A stretch of 64,000 nt of DNA from Liopterus haemorrhoidalis (GCA_963971575.1 OZ020616.1:29244306-29308305), one strand, 5' to 3'; positions 10,661 to 23,042 are shown, counted from the first letter of the stretch. Made by a program: numbers and translations. The notes: generated by a model from the sequence alone, not told the origin.

Positions 10661-11094
10661 GTATATATATATACGATTTCAACTTGATACTGCGTATAAA
10701 CTAATATTTGTGAATATGTGTAGGTATCTGCTTAATTAATAACCAAATATTTTATGTTTCTGACTACAAAGCATTGTCTTAATAATATTGCAATTTTAAT
10801 AATAATAATAGTAGCAGTAATAACTACAAAAATGATAATAATAATATTGACCATAAATCTTAATAAAAGTGCCAGATTTGTCAGTTTTTCTAGTTGCAGA
10901 ACATATTTTCAGGTATTTTTTATTTATTTACTTTTTTCTCGTATAACTATATTTTAATAGATATATATGGGAAAAAAAGTGTCCCCCCAAATATTTTACT
11001 CACCAGCCGCTACTGATACGTATATGTATATATACATATATTTTTTTTCATACTTTTAGAATTTTTATTTAAATTAATCCATGTTTTATTCCAG

Positions 11095-11199
11095 GAATAC
11101 ATATTACAACTAATAATAACAGACGTTACTGACCCTAAAGTTGATATTCACATAAACGATTTATTAGTCGATGAAGAATATGCTGTATTTGGAAATAAG
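11095..11199 (+). CDS. Tudor gene exon 3: end of the extended Tudor domain
   Basis: The exon is 35 codons, phase 0 at both ends, with acceptor TTATTCCAG and donor AAG|GTATAG. It encodes EYILQLIITDVTDP and VDIHINDLLVDEEYAVFGN. This is the last part of an extended Tudor domain, where the staphylococcal-nuclease-like lobe closes with a VxLxDT...INxxLVxxGxA pattern. Joining exon 2 to this exon gives a continuous domain (GYLADIDYE then EYILQ), which validates the 5.1 kb intron. A 10.9 kb intron follows. Confidence 0.85.
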
Positions 11200-12166
11200 G
11201 TATAGTTTGTGTTGAAAAACAAAACAGGAACTTTTGTGATCTTCATGATTAGTTAAACTAATTGTATCTATTTTCAATTCTAATCTTAGTAAGCATGTCG
11301 GACATAAAAAATCAGTCTCTCTAGTCACATAGTCAACATAGCATAGCATTAGAATTACACAAAAGTTAACGTGAAGAAAATAGAGGAAGTTATCTTTAAG
11401 GAATTGAATTGTTAAATCTGCGTCCATTATCACAGAACCTAATGAATTTCATTTTGTTCTATCATTTGTTAACCTGTTCTATTATTATTTAACGTGATAA
11501 GAAAGCATAATTTATTTGTTACTATATTTTTACGAAATTGATAGTTTATCAATGTAACACTTAATAGTTTTAGTATAGTTTAGTAGTAGTATAATTTAGT
11601 GATAGGTCATGTTAATAGAACAGTATTCCGTTTCGGTATACATTTTTTATTTATGTTCTTCTTCCGAGTCTGGATTTTGGCATGCTACATTTCTCCAATA
11701 ATTTATGTTCTTATGCTGTGCTATGCATGTTAAATAGGTTATATCCACCAGGTTGATTTTAACCAATTTTAACTTATGACTTAGAAGGTATACATATTTT
11801 TAGATTTTAGTACTAATTTATCCAAATACACAACAATCTTATATTGTTAAAGGAGGAATTGAATAAATTTACGAAAAATCTGAGTCCGGACGTGGATAGT
11901 TAGAGGCGGCGCAATATAAGTAGGTACTCTACGTGACCTGCGTGAAGAACGCGTTTTGGTTTGGACCTAGTCCATTTGATTAAATAGGGGTGATTCGTAT
12001 AGCCACGCTTTCTACGAGAATTGTTTGATCACTCGGACAATACAAGCCATTTTTTTTTTCACATCGGATGGTGTTCACGAGCGGGCTCTCGTTCACACAT
12101 AGGGGGCATCATCTTATTTTGTGCCTATTCTAGTTAAAATGACTTCGTGTAACGCAGTTATATATA
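11200..12166. other. Intron sequence, nothing recognised
   Basis: This AT-rich sequence has no convincing coding frame, inverted termini or known repeat. Around 12070 there is a short imperfect hairpin (GTTCACGAGCGGGCTCTCGT). Confidence 0.5.
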
Positions 12167-13537
12167 CAGTCAGCGCTCGCTTAACGTACATCCGCTTAAC
12201 GTACGTTCGATGATACGTACATGATTAATTACGGATCCTATGTTCGTACGAATGTACACGTTGTTCTTACGAACGTACATCGCGTAACATGAAAATGTCG
12301 CTTTTGTACGAACGTACACATTGTCCGCGCGAACGTACATCGCGTCACACGAAAACGTCGTTTTCGTATTTGATATGGCAACTTTATGGTTAAAAAAAGG
12401 GGAAACGAAATAGCACACAATGTATAATGTATAATCGGATTCACGAAAAATGTCCGATTATTAAATGACGGACCGCATTTAATTTTGAAAGAGTAAACTT
12501 AACGTAAAATTTGTTTGAATAAAACTTGCAGATTTTAAAATTTTCTACAAAAAAGATTCTTACATTTTTTTTTCATGAATGATCATTTGCAAGATATTGA
12601 AATTTATTAATTTAATGCCCCTAATATTTTCGTAAATCCGAGTAGAACAGTAAACACGTAGTACTAACATATAAATACACGTTAAAAAAATAAAAATAAA
12701 CCATACATTATATAAAATAAACATGTTTAGAAAAATAAATAACTACTTAAAAAATTATTATTTCTTGTTTTTAATTAGAAATTTGTCCATTGTCAATTGT
12801 ACCGCAGTTTTCTTTTTGTCTTGATATAAAAGTTTATAACAAGCGGTGCTCTTGTGTATATTATTAACAACACTGAAACTTCTATCAATATCCGGGTCCG
12901 AATTCTCGATAGTGTCAATGAGTTCTTCCACTTTGCCTAATATTCTACTTACTGTTTTTAGTTGTATTTCAGTTGTTTTTTTTTTTTTTTTTCGATGTTT
13001 TTTGTTTTTCTTTTTCAGTTCTCATTTGCTTTTGTAGTTCTAATAACTCATTAGTTGTGAGTTCGTCCGCATGTGATTCTAACAAATCGTTAATATCTTC
13101 AGTGTCCATATTCAGTCCCATTTTTTTTTTTTTTAAATACATGTGAATACACTGCTGTGTTCACACACAGAAAAGCACTCGTAAATACGTGTACATATTC
13201 GGCTGCGTTCGACGTATTTACTGATTCTTCTCTGTAAGTGTTAGTGAAGGGGGAAAATTAAAAGATAGAAGTTGGTAACACTGTATTTCAAGCTTCATAC
13301 GCATATCTTGCCTAAATATAACTTCAAAACAATCAATGAATATCGGTCATTTATACAAAAAAAAAATGTACGTTCGTACGAACAAATGTACGTTCATATG
13401 AACATAAGGACCGAAAGTATGTACCAATTAATCGTATTTACATGCATTTATACGGAAATATACCGTCCGCTTAACGTACGTTCGATTAACGTACGGGATC
13501 TGTGTACGCATTGTATACGTTAAGCGGGCGCTGACTG
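12167..13537. mobile_element. pogo/Tigger-like element, 1.37 kb
   Basis: TA-flanked inverted ends read CAGTCAGCGCTCGCTTAACG (left) and CAGTCAGCGCCCGCTTAACG (right, read inward). Copies of TTAACGTAC and TACGAACGTACA follow at both sides as subterminal repeats. The CAGT...CTCGCTTAACG style is typical of pogo/Tigger elements, and the interior holds a matching transposase C-terminus. It is non-autonomous in its present form. Confidence 0.75.
12775..13110 (-). pseudogene. pogo/Tigger-type transposase C-terminal remnant
   Basis: From an ATG near 13109 the minus strand reads MDTEDINDLLESHADEL then TTNELLELQKQM. A lysine-rich A-run causes a frame change. It then reads RILGKVEELIDTIENSDPD and ends ...KKTAVQLTMDKFLIKNK before a stop. 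The EDxxDLLExHxxELTxxELxELQ block and the terminal DKFL motif belong to the C-terminal tail of Tigger/jerky-like DDE transposases. The catalytic core and CENP-B DNA-binding domain are absent. Confidence 0.7.
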
Positions 13538-14039
13538 TATTCCGAAAATTAATTGTTCGCACAACTAAGATAGTAATACGCTCGTAATATTTCTTTAATG
13601 AATTGATGACTCCCAGTAGTACAAAGCATAGGGACTCCTAATAAATCAAATAAATTTCTGTTTTTAATTCGACCATGATCCAAGATCCACGACCATTTTT
13701 TTTTTTTTTAATATCGTTTAGAAATTAATAAACCTAGAGAAGTAGATTGCAATAACTTGAAAATTCTGAGAAAAATTATCTTCTTCCATAATACCTTCGA
13801 CTTATTATTTTTATACTTTTTCGGAAATATATTGAAGGTTTTTCAAAACACTATATTGTTTGACAAATTGTAGAAAGTAATTTAATTCGATTTATAATTT
13901 TGCAATGGTCTGAGAAGGGTTATTGTACTAAAATTTTATTTAAAAACTGGGTTGATATATAATTACAATACAATTAAGTTTATAATAATAATAACCCATT
14001 TATGGCAAAAACCTTCTGTATTAGAGACCTTTTTTATAC
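13538..14039. other. Intron sequence, nothing recognised
   Basis: AT-rich sequence with a T-run near 13700 and an ATAATAATAA stretch near 13985. No gene or bounded repeat was seen. Confidence 0.5.
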
Positions 14040-14570
14040 TGTGTTTTTCTTGTTGAGCAGAACTATATCTTGCAGTTCATCTTTCCATCTTCTTAGTTGT
14101 CTGCCTCGGAATTTCGGAGATTTTGCTTAAAATAATTAGTCCGTTGTTCCGTTTTGTCATCTTTTTTCATTTTTTTCATTTATTATTCTAACTTTTCTTA
14201 TTTTTATTATTTCATTTTTATTTTTATTTATTATATTTTTTTGTTTCGTTATTTTTTAATACGCTAGTATTATTTGTAAACTTGAGTTGCTCTGCGATCA
14301 AGTCCTATTCTTTTCTGTATTTGTGAGAGTAATAATTAGGAATGAGATTAGCTAGAAGCTTTTTTATAATTGGTTATGGCTTTAGTTAGCACGATATTGA
14401 TTTGCAGACCATCTTGCTTTCGTCAAGTTCATGAAGCACATGTTTTGCTTTATCTGCATTTGACAAAAATTGCTATGCCGTCAGCAAATCTTAGGTTCGA
14501 GAATTTTCTTCCAGTTATAGCCCCGCTTCACCTTCTCCAATCTGTACACCTAAAAATGATTATAAACAGA
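14040..14570 (-). pseudogene. LINE reverse transcriptase fragments
   Basis: On the minus strand, 14570-14400 gives a broken reverse-transcriptase active-site region (an LRFADD-like motif now degraded, followed by HVLHELDESKMV-like sequence). Nearer 14100 comes RGRQLRRWKDELQDIV, the basic C-terminal block of the same LINE class seen at 61995-62335. Several stops and an AT-rich gap separate the two, so this is an old copy. Confidence 0.5.
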
Positions 14571-14579
14571 AGATTATAA

Positions 14580-16828
14580 ACAAATATAATACAATAAAAT
14601 ATTACAAAATGTATGGATTTAAGAAAAACCATCTGCCAAATGAAAGGTACAAGGAAAGAAGACGATATGTCGGTTCTAGTTTTTCGAAAAACATTTCCAA
14701 TATTTCTCTTGAAAACGCTGCAAAATTGATTATTTCATAAATTATTTTCCTATTGTTTGTTTCTTTATTGTTTTAACTAAATTAATATATGTGTTTTAGT
14801 TCACAAGTTACATGTGATATTTTAGGGGAAAAAAAAAAAATGACGAAATTCTTATCTGTACTGACATACCGCCTTTTTCCCCTCTATGTTTAAAATAATT
14901 CAAAACAAATATATTTACAGCAAACAAATTATCGCACAGTTATTACGTTAATCCTTGCAGTTCGCAGGTACATGCGACTGATTAAAATCTAAATTTTGTG
15001 TTTTTGGATACCGGAATTTGCGGTAAAGAAATCGGTTAATCTGCATACCTTTTTCTTTAGCACTGTATTCTGCCATAATATGTATGTCTTCTGAGTTAAG
15101 ATTTATATTTAATTATATGAACTCCTAAGCTAAAGTTGATTATTTCATAGTTACTAGTCCGACATGTTATCAGTACTGATTTTATTATTATTATTATTGC
15201 TACAATAATTTCTCCTTCATTTACTGCTGCAATATTCCTTGCTTTAATAAATATTTATACAATCGAGGTAGTAAAATAAAACAAGGTAATTAACTAATAG
15301 CATTTTATAATTCAACAACTTTTAGAAAAATGTATATTTGCTTTAAGGTAAAGCGAACGTAATTAAATTAAATACTTTGATTTTTTCGTCTTGAGCTTTC
15401 AAGATCAACAACGCATCACTCGAAGCAAAGAAACTTTTTACTAAATCCATTGCCTACTTACAACATAGGCGGCGTAACAAAATTTGGTAAATGTTTCGTA
15501 TGCTCCCACCAGTTTAAATTAGACGTAGGCTGTATGTTTAAAATAGAGTATATTGTAACGGTTAGAAACGAGAAGACGTGGCCGTAAGAGTGGGGAACCA
15601 ATAGCAATCATTTGAAACATGACATTGATAAGTCGGAATATAACTGATATTTTTTGAGACTCTCTTTTTATGAAGATAATATTTTTCAAAATAGAATACT
15701 ATAAATCTCATTGAAAATAGGTATAAGTTCCTTACGCGTACCCATTTATATCTATCATGTTTCTGCTTTTTCTGTCCTAACTTTTTGCTAATTAAACTTA
15801 ACCTAATTATCTTATTTATAGGTGCACATTTCTTTATTTTTCCCCCACATTTGTCCAACTAAAATTGTGTATCTTTGTGTACATTCACTATGAGCTCTAG
15901 TGGGTATGTGTATGGAATTTGAGCCTTGAAACCATTACAATTAACCGTATAAATACTGAAATTTAATTATTAAATACTTAGATTTAAGAATGAATACTTA
16001 TTAAATACCTGTACTTATTTATCGTGGGCTTCTCCAAGGCCAAATCTCATTCTAACTAGCTTTGACTTTTTCTCTAACGAATTGGTTTTGGTGGAGCATT
16101 ACGGAACATTAACTCAAGATTTTAATGTGGGATAATTGTGTATTGTAATGCATGTTACATAGATTCACATAATGAATTTTTATGGTGTTTGTATATAATT
16201 GGTTCAGTAGTAACGATAATTAGTGACAATCAGAAGCTTTGGCAATTAGCATAGTATGACAGTCAATAGCAATTGGTATATTTAATAAAAATACGCAATG
16301 AAACGATTAAAACAAAATGTACGTGTACAAGTACTCCAATGTTGAAACATTTCAAAATATTTTGTCTGAATCACCGACATACGCTATTGGTAACGCACAT
16401 AAGAATGTAAAATACAACTAAACGAGAGCATCGTAGATAATTTTCTAATTGATATGTTGTTTTAGTGACATTAATTGAATTCAGACAAGTTTAACAAAAC
16501 ATGCGTTGCACGTATATCATTAGTTCGTACAGTCAGCTGTCATGGCTTAAGTGAAAAATATCAAAGTTTATCACAATTCTGTATTTCTATTCATTATTCA
16601 ATTTACTAAAATGTTGCTATTAATATCATTGTTTTTACCTTGAAGTGCATTTGTTGTGTTCGTGTTATCTTTCATAAAATGTAAATCTACTTGTTTTGAA
16701 GTAAAAGTATTTTGTATTGGAATACTTAACTATAGTTCGTTCGTCAATCACGAAACATGGCATTGTTCTCCAGAAATATAACTCCAAAACCAGCATTTAA
16801 ATTTCCCCGTTATATATTCTTTTAAAGT
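14580..16828. other. Intron sequence, nothing recognised
   Basis: About 2.2 kb of AT-rich sequence without a supported exon, RNA gene or bounded element. Short open frames on either strand lack family features and splice signals in phase with the Tudor gene. Confidence 0.5.
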
Positions 16829-17456
16829 GTAAGTTGGCCCGCATTAGCGAACCGATCCTATAATGTATCGTGCCGTTAAACATGTTTTTATAATTTGGAA
16901 GGGATTATGTGCACAAGTCAAGCTCTTAGTAAAGCGCTCGACCTGATCCGCTTTCCGTCGGTTTTTTTCCACGAACAAAAAGAGTTCGCCGAATTTTTTT
17001 GGACGTGTTTGAGGTATTTGATGTTCGCAAGCATGGACGTTTGATACAAAGTTTATGTAACCTAGAACAAATAGTAAATGTTAGTAAATATCTTTAATTA
17101 TTTTTCGGCATCGGTTTCGCCAGCAGTTTACCTTCAAGATTTTTTATGTGTTGTACATATTATAGATATGAAGTTTTAACAAAAATTTAATAAAACTGCA
17201 ATATAAAGTTTATTCTAACCTATCTTAACCCAGTGATGCCGAAGTAATTTATCTACTCAACTTTGCATAAAATAAGTTTAGTGTATTTGGAATACTCCCT
17301 AATTGAATTTTAATGTCTTGTTTATATTCATAGCATGCCCCACTCTCAAATTATTCACAGGAAGATTACAATAATTTCGCGACATATAGATTTCAGGTGA
17401 GCATTAACTTACGCGATACGTTACAGGATCGGTTCACTAATGTGGACCCAGTTTAC
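16829..17456. mobile_element. TIR element, about 630 bp
   Basis: The left end AAGTTGGCCCGCATTAGCGA then ACCGATCCTATAATG matches, in inverted orientation, the right end AAACTGGGTCCACATTAGTG then AACCGATCCTGTAACG. Similarity extends over about 40 bp. There is no coding frame and the target duplication is unclear. Confidence 0.65.
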
Positions 17457-17710
17457 CATTTATAGAAAATAAACTAAAGTCGGTTTATTGATTATAATTT
17501 AAAAAGAGGTCATAAAAATATTTTTTAACCTAAGTACTATATAATTGGAATATCACATTTTCTAGAAGTATATTTGTAAATCTTTCCCCCGCAATACGAT
17601 TGTTTCGAATTATACGAAGTGTTTATACGAAGAAACCCATTTAATATCTACTTTTCGCCAGATAATGGAATTTGTGGTAGAACGAAGACAGAAAACGGAG
17701 TTAGCTGACT

Positions 17711-17933
17711 GATGTGTGAATGTTTGTTATTCTGTGCGTTCTGCTCACGGTTCGTAGACTGTACGGTTGCCTCACTTCGGGTGAGGGTGACTTACTTCAG
17801 TATGCTTAATACACAGCGTTTGTGAAAGTTGCTATGTTAAATAACGAAGTACGTTACCATCACCCGAAGTGAGACAACAGTCTAGTCTACGAACCGTGAG
17901 CAGGACTCACAGAATAACAAACATTCACACATC
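17711..17933. mobile_element. Foldback element with ~75 bp arms
   Basis: The left arm starts GATGTGTGAATGTTTGTTAT and contains CTGCTCACGGTTCGTAGACT and CTCACTTCGGGTGA. The right arm repeats these in reverse complement. A loop of about 70 bp separates the arms. No coding capacity. Confidence 0.8.
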
Positions 17934-18952
17934 TATGTTTGTTGTGTGCTTCACGTCATCACTCAGCTACCTTATTAGTTAGTTGTTGTCTTCAAGACAC
18001 GAAATTACACCTTACGAAGGCATTTCTGTGAACGAGTTACGTTCGTTAAAAGGGGGAAAGATGTATAATATTATGACCAGGTCATTTCCCAGGTTTTTCT
18101 TAAACCTGTATTAAAAATCCCCCCCCCCCCGCTATTTTGAATGGGTCAGATTTTATAGAATTCTTCTCTTGTTACGTATTTAGCATGCACTTAAAGTACG
18201 AGTAGATAATAGTAATTATCTTTTAGTAATATCTCGATGTATAAATATTCTTAGTTATGTTTGTATTTTTGTTACTACATTTTTCTGTAACTGTAAAACG
18301 GACTTTTTTATTTGCAATAAAATCTTTATTTTCTGTATTAGTTATTATTTTTGACATAATTAGCTTTTGGTTTATTTATTTCTCTAGAATATTATTTTAA
18401 AGGGAATTTGTGTTTGTCTAAGCGCTATATCCTCAGCACACGGTACATTATTTTATGAATGTTAAAAAATGTTAGTTCAACTTAGCGCTTCGTGCAAAGA
18501 TCAAATTTTTACTTAATGTTCCCCATATATTTAATACTTCTATGTAGCTCACGTCTATCTTACTGCAGTGACACATCACACTGACCATGTGGCTTTCATA
18601 TCTATGGTGGTGTAGAAACGGAGAACTTACCTACTCTGCCCCATATACGCCTATATAGCTGTTGGGAACCTATTCATTTTTTTTTTTCTATCTTAGTTCA
18701 TTAACAAAATGTATAGCGACGAAGTAAGACGGAAGAAATGGCTTCTCAGGTAAACTGCCACGAATGTATGTATGTCTATGATTAAAAAAAACGGAATTTT
18801 AGTTTTATAAAAACATTACCAACAGAAGGAAATCAAAATGTTTCCTAAAGTATCAAGTTCATTTTTTATGTTATAACTGTTGAATAATTATTAAAAATAA
18901 TATTTCAAATTGTATTTACTTATTTGGTAATATTTCTTGTTATAGTCTAAAC
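17934..18952. other. Intron sequence, low-complexity features only
   Basis: The stretch holds a C-run at 18119-18130 and T-runs near 18670. No supported gene or bounded repeat. Confidence 0.5.
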
Positions 18953-19270
18953 CAGTGTTTCTCAACAAGTGGTTCGCGGACCACCAGTGGTCTCCAGAAA
19001 TTTTTTAGTGGTCCGCGAAAGTTTTTAGGTGTTTTTTGCAGTTTTTTTTTTTTTTAATTTTTATGCACATTTTTTATGTAAATAATTTATATTTTGTATA
19101 TTTTCTCTAAACTTTCTGTGATTTTCTACAAATAAAATAAATGTATTTAGTAGCACATTAAATATATTTATTTTCCTGCAAAAAATGAACCAACTATTAT
19201 TTTTAGTGGTCCGCGTTAAAAAATTATATATTATACTGGTCCGCAGTGCGTTTTAGGTTGAGAAATACTG
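18953..19270. mobile_element. Short hAT element, 318 bp
   Basis: The ends CAGTGTTTCTCAAC (left) and CAGTATTTCTCAACC (right, read inward) are typical hAT termini, with AGTGGTCCGCG subterminal repeats. It is flanked by GTCTAAAC at 18945-18952 and 19271-19278. No coding frame. Confidence 0.85.
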
Positions 19271-19278
19271 GTCTAAAC

Positions 19279-19994
19279 CAGTGGTCTTCAAACTTCTTAC
19301 ATCTGCGGAACCCTACAGTTTAAATGCTATTTCTTTGGAACCCCAAGGCAAAAAGCCACAGTAGGCTGTCTCTTTTTAATTTTAAAGTCAAACGTTTTAA
19401 AATAATAACTTAAATGTATACTATTGAATTTAGTCTTGATAAAAATTGATATTTTATTGCTGACCATTGACTATATTTCTATATTTTTTAAATGTGGGTA
19501 TAATATACTATTTTACATTTTAAATAATACAATACTTACCTAATATAATATTTAATGCAAATTATAAATAAAAATTGAATCGAATAATTAGCGCTTTGCA
19601 GTTTTGAATCTTACTTATTTATTTATTATTAACATTTATTAGCAATCATTATAAACATAAGATCCAGTAATACAGTACAAAGAACATATTTAAATGGTAG
19701 ATGATATAAGAAGTAAATAATAATTACTACTCAATAAATTTGAACTTTTTGTAGATAAGTAAAATTAGCTGTTTTGGAATAAATACTGACCTACTGATGC
19801 CGAAACTGGTGATAAAAATTTTTGTAGCCACCTCAGATTTAAAGTTATTCAATTTTCAAAATTTACCAAATTCATTGTATCCAAGCAAAGAGTCATAAAT
19901 AAATAGAACAAATCCATTTAATTAAAGTTGCGGAATCCCTGAAAACGTTCCACGGAACCCCAGGGTCCCGCGGAACACAAATTGAATACCACTG
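19279..19994. mobile_element. hAT element, 716 bp, abutting the previous one
   Basis: The left end is CAGTGGTCTTCAAACTTC and the right, read inward, CAGTGGTATTCAATTTG. The left flank is the GTCTAAAC that ends the neighbouring hAT and the right flank is GTCTAAAA, so 7 of 8 bases match. Inner ends carry matching GCGGAACCC motifs. No transposase frame remains. Confidence 0.8.
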
Positions 19995-20018
19995 GTCTAA
20001 AATAACGCACGCTCGTAT

Positions 20019-20058
20019 CGCATTGCGTGTCAAAGGTGTACCTTTGACACGCAATGCG
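20019..20058. repeat. Perfect short palindrome
   Basis: Two 19-base arms, CGCATTGCGTGTCAAAGGT and its exact reverse complement, are separated by GT. The GC content stands out from the surroundings. It may be a minimal foldback element or a decayed transposon end; no function can be assigned. Confidence 0.85.
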
Positions 20059-20939
20059 TTTGGCGAATCTCCGTTTGGCGAAGGAGTGTTCTTGTTTATG
20101 ATGAGCAATATAGAAGTATGAAATATATGATCTTGCCCCATCAATATAACTTAAGCGAATGCAGCTGAACAAAATTATTTACGACCATCAAATATTAAAT
20201 GCTTTTTGTATCCAACTGTAAATACATAAAGCAACAAATGTAAAAAGGTATGCGCATGCGTGCACACTGGCGAAAAATTAAGGTTTTTGACATTGAAAGA
20301 TTTATTTAGGAAGTTATTTAATTAGTTAAAATGTTTGGCGCTCAGCAATGATGGCTGTGTGCGCCTCACTCAGCATATCTTTATAACTAGAATACTATTT
20401 ATAAATTAGAATAAATAATAGTATTTTCAACAGCTAATGGTTTTATCAGCTAATGGTTCGGTAACCATCTTGATTACATAGGTTCTGAGGTTTAACAATT
20501 GACGTTCAGAATTGACGCACATAATGGCTATATTTCACTCGGATGATTATAACCCTCGTATACGGCTCGGGTGGTAAACTTCCTCGTAAAATATAGCCTT
20601 TATTATATGCTTGTTGAATAAAATTCTATTATTAGTGCTGAGGAAATAGCGAGCTATGTAACTGTTAATATTTTTACTAACATTTTACAGATAATACAGG
20701 TTTATAATATAACTGCAAGTGTGCAAATATAAAGTAAAATATGGGATATTAGAAGAATGTAGTACTTGTTGTATTGTCATTAAACTGTTTTCATCATTCA
20801 TTAGTTTATTAAATGATTAATTAAAAATTAGCTGTACTGGATTCAGAACGAAAACTTTTAGAAAATATTTATTAACCAAAATTCATCCAAAAAGTAAATT
20901 ACATAATAAAATCTGTATCACCTAAAAGGGGTTTATTAT

Positions 20940-21480
20940 ATAATTTGTTAGGGTTTTGTAGGTATGACCACATTCACAGTATATTGTAGGTATATTCACC
21001 AAATGTATCAAAAACTTTTGCCCTACATTGTTTTGTCTAAAGATAAAACAAATCATTTTTTTGTCGTTATTTTTTTTAAATATATCATTTAAATTTATAT
21101 CAAAAAAGAGCTCTTAAGGCGTAGATTAAGGAACAAAAAGTAGTTTTTCAATTTTATTTATTTCAAGACGATTTTTGCCAAAAATATAGAAAAAAAAAAC
21201 TTTTGTCCCAAACTTTGTAATCTAAATTTCTAATAAAAATCTAAATAATGCACATTAATATGAACCGGAATAGTTCAACAGGAATATTTGGTCTCATTAT
21301 TTTTTCCAGTTTTGTCCAAGCTATCCAGTTTTTTGCAGTACCGTACTAACATTGTTTAACTGGGCAATTGTATTGATGCGCGCGCATCTTGTAATTAAGA
21401 CTATTTTTAAGTTACTAGATAAAAGCACTTAATTTGATACCTACAAAATCCTGAAATGTGTGAAAAATAACACCACATAA
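20940..21480. repeat. Dispersed repeat R1, copy
   Basis: It begins GTTAGGGTTTTGTAGGTATG and ends near CCTACAAAATCCTGAAATGT, which are reverse-complement related. Inside are the R1 blocks AGGCGTAGATTAAGGAAC and GAACCGGAATAGTTCAACAG. This gives the best view of paired R1 ends in the window. Confidence 0.6.
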
Positions 21481-22099
21481 TTTTTTTTTTTAGGTTTGCA
21501 TTTGTTTATGAAAATTTTATTAATATATGTACATTATTTTAAATCAGTTTAATTCACTTTATTTTCTGGTATGTTAATGAAAACATAATTTTTTATTTCT
21601 AAAATAATTATTAATGCACATCGGTAGAGTGATTATGTATTTTTGCTGCTCTTATATTAAATACAGTATAGATAAATGTTTGTTATAAGTGAAACTATTT
21701 TGTTATGTGTAATTTATTTCGTTGAATGTAGTTTTGGCTCTTACCATTGTTAAAAATTACAGTAAATGCTAAATTAATATTTATAAATGAAATCAAGAAA
21801 AGTATAATATGAAATAATTAGTGCAAGAAAGACAAAATTGGAAACTGGTAATTTTGCCCTACCTGCATTAATTATTTCATGTTATTTCGTATTTACTGCA
21901 ACTTTGACAATAACGGAAGCCAAAACGACAGGCAATAAAATAAATAAATTATGAAACATAACAATACAGACTGATTTAATAGCCTTTTATCGGTAAGTGA
22001 GTTTCGCAAAATTCATTTTTAGACAACTCAATTTATAACAGAATAGCTAATTTATCATTTGATACTTCTACCGTCCATAACGTATCTATTATATTTTAG

Positions 22100-23042
22100 G
22101 CTGAAATTTGTGCAACATCCAGTGCTACGATACCGGACGTTCATCTCTATCCGACATTTTCACAGATAGAAAATGGGGACTGTCCAACGGTGACAGAACT
22201 TAATACTGTTCACAATTTGGGGCTTAAACTAGAGCAGATATTCAGCAATTTTTTTGCAAAATCTTATACTGATCCCGACAATCTGTACAATAGTACAGAT
22301 AATGAGGTGTACGAATCAGAAAATACAGAAGTTCAAACTTCCGATAAAAATGAAGATGAAACATCTAATGTAAATAAGACGATTGAATCTTATGAAGCTA
22401 ATATAGTAACCGAAAGTTGCAATGAAAGTCTAAAAACGGAAATTTGTCGTGAAAATGAAAGAGATGAAATCCATTCTGATACCACACCACAGTTGAAAAA
22501 CAATGATAATACAACAGAGGTAGCTTCTAATATTCCAACCCTTCAAACTATTTCGACTGAACAATCAATCCCACATGCAATGATAGAACAACAATCAGTT
22601 GAAACCCAGAAAATAATAAAACCACCACCAGGTTTTGAAAGATTTCATCCAAATCCACAGTCTGTTGGTATGCTAAATATAACACATAACACAAATTATT
22701 ATACAGGAAACCCATTGGAATGTCGTCAAATGTATTACCCAAATGTTAATCAGCCACAAACATTACACTTCGCTCAATTAAATGCAATTCAGGGTTACGT
22801 CCAAACAATGCAGCAAATACAAAAACGCAAAGAAAGCTTAGACGCCATTAAACTTATTAATGATTGTGCTATATTAAGAACTTTAGGCAATGATTCGTTA
22901 CATCATAACTATCAAATGAAACTGAGAAATGATTATATTGAAAATATGAACATACTCAATATGCCTGGATTTCCCGGGGTAAATATTAATGAACCTCCAG
23001 GGTACATGTCGCAGTTTTCAGCAGTACCACAACAGCCACAAA
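22100..23042 (+). CDS. Tudor gene exon 4: long low-complexity linker exon
   Basis: The largest exon has 314 codons plus one base. It has acceptor ATATTTTAG, phase 0 on entry, and a perfect GTAAGT donor. It opens AEICATSSATIPDVHLYPTF then SQIENGDCP, resembling the short conserved segment after the Tudor domain in TDRD5/7 proteins. A long acidic, Ser/Thr/Asn-rich linker follows (about residues 45-145 of the exon), then KPPPGFERFHPNPQ, a Gln-rich region, QKRKESLDAIKLINDCAIL and a second MPGFPGVN/EPPGYM patch. It has no cysteine or membrane features and is probably mostly disordered. The open length in such AT-rich DNA, and in-phase joins on both sides, support it as real coding sequence. A GTG within it is not a start. 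Confidence 0.85.

Larger units (their letters stand above)
9280..11015. mobile_element. hAT element (1.7 kb) with perfect 8 bp target duplication
   Basis: The left terminus is CAGTGGCGGTTGAGA and the right, read inward, CAGTAGCGGCTGGTGAG. ATACGTAT lies immediately outside both ends (9272-9279 and 11016-11023), the 8 bp duplication expected of hAT transposition. No hAT transposase frame remains. Near 9600-9690 there is a GC-richer promoter-like stretch before a short ATG. The interior holds an R2 repeat and a candidate foreign exon (10496-10660). The element lies between Tudor exons 2 and 3. Confidence 0.8.

Noticed and set aside
15562..15858. 98-codon minus-strand frame
   Set aside because: Basic, low-information sequence without domain, splice or repeat support.
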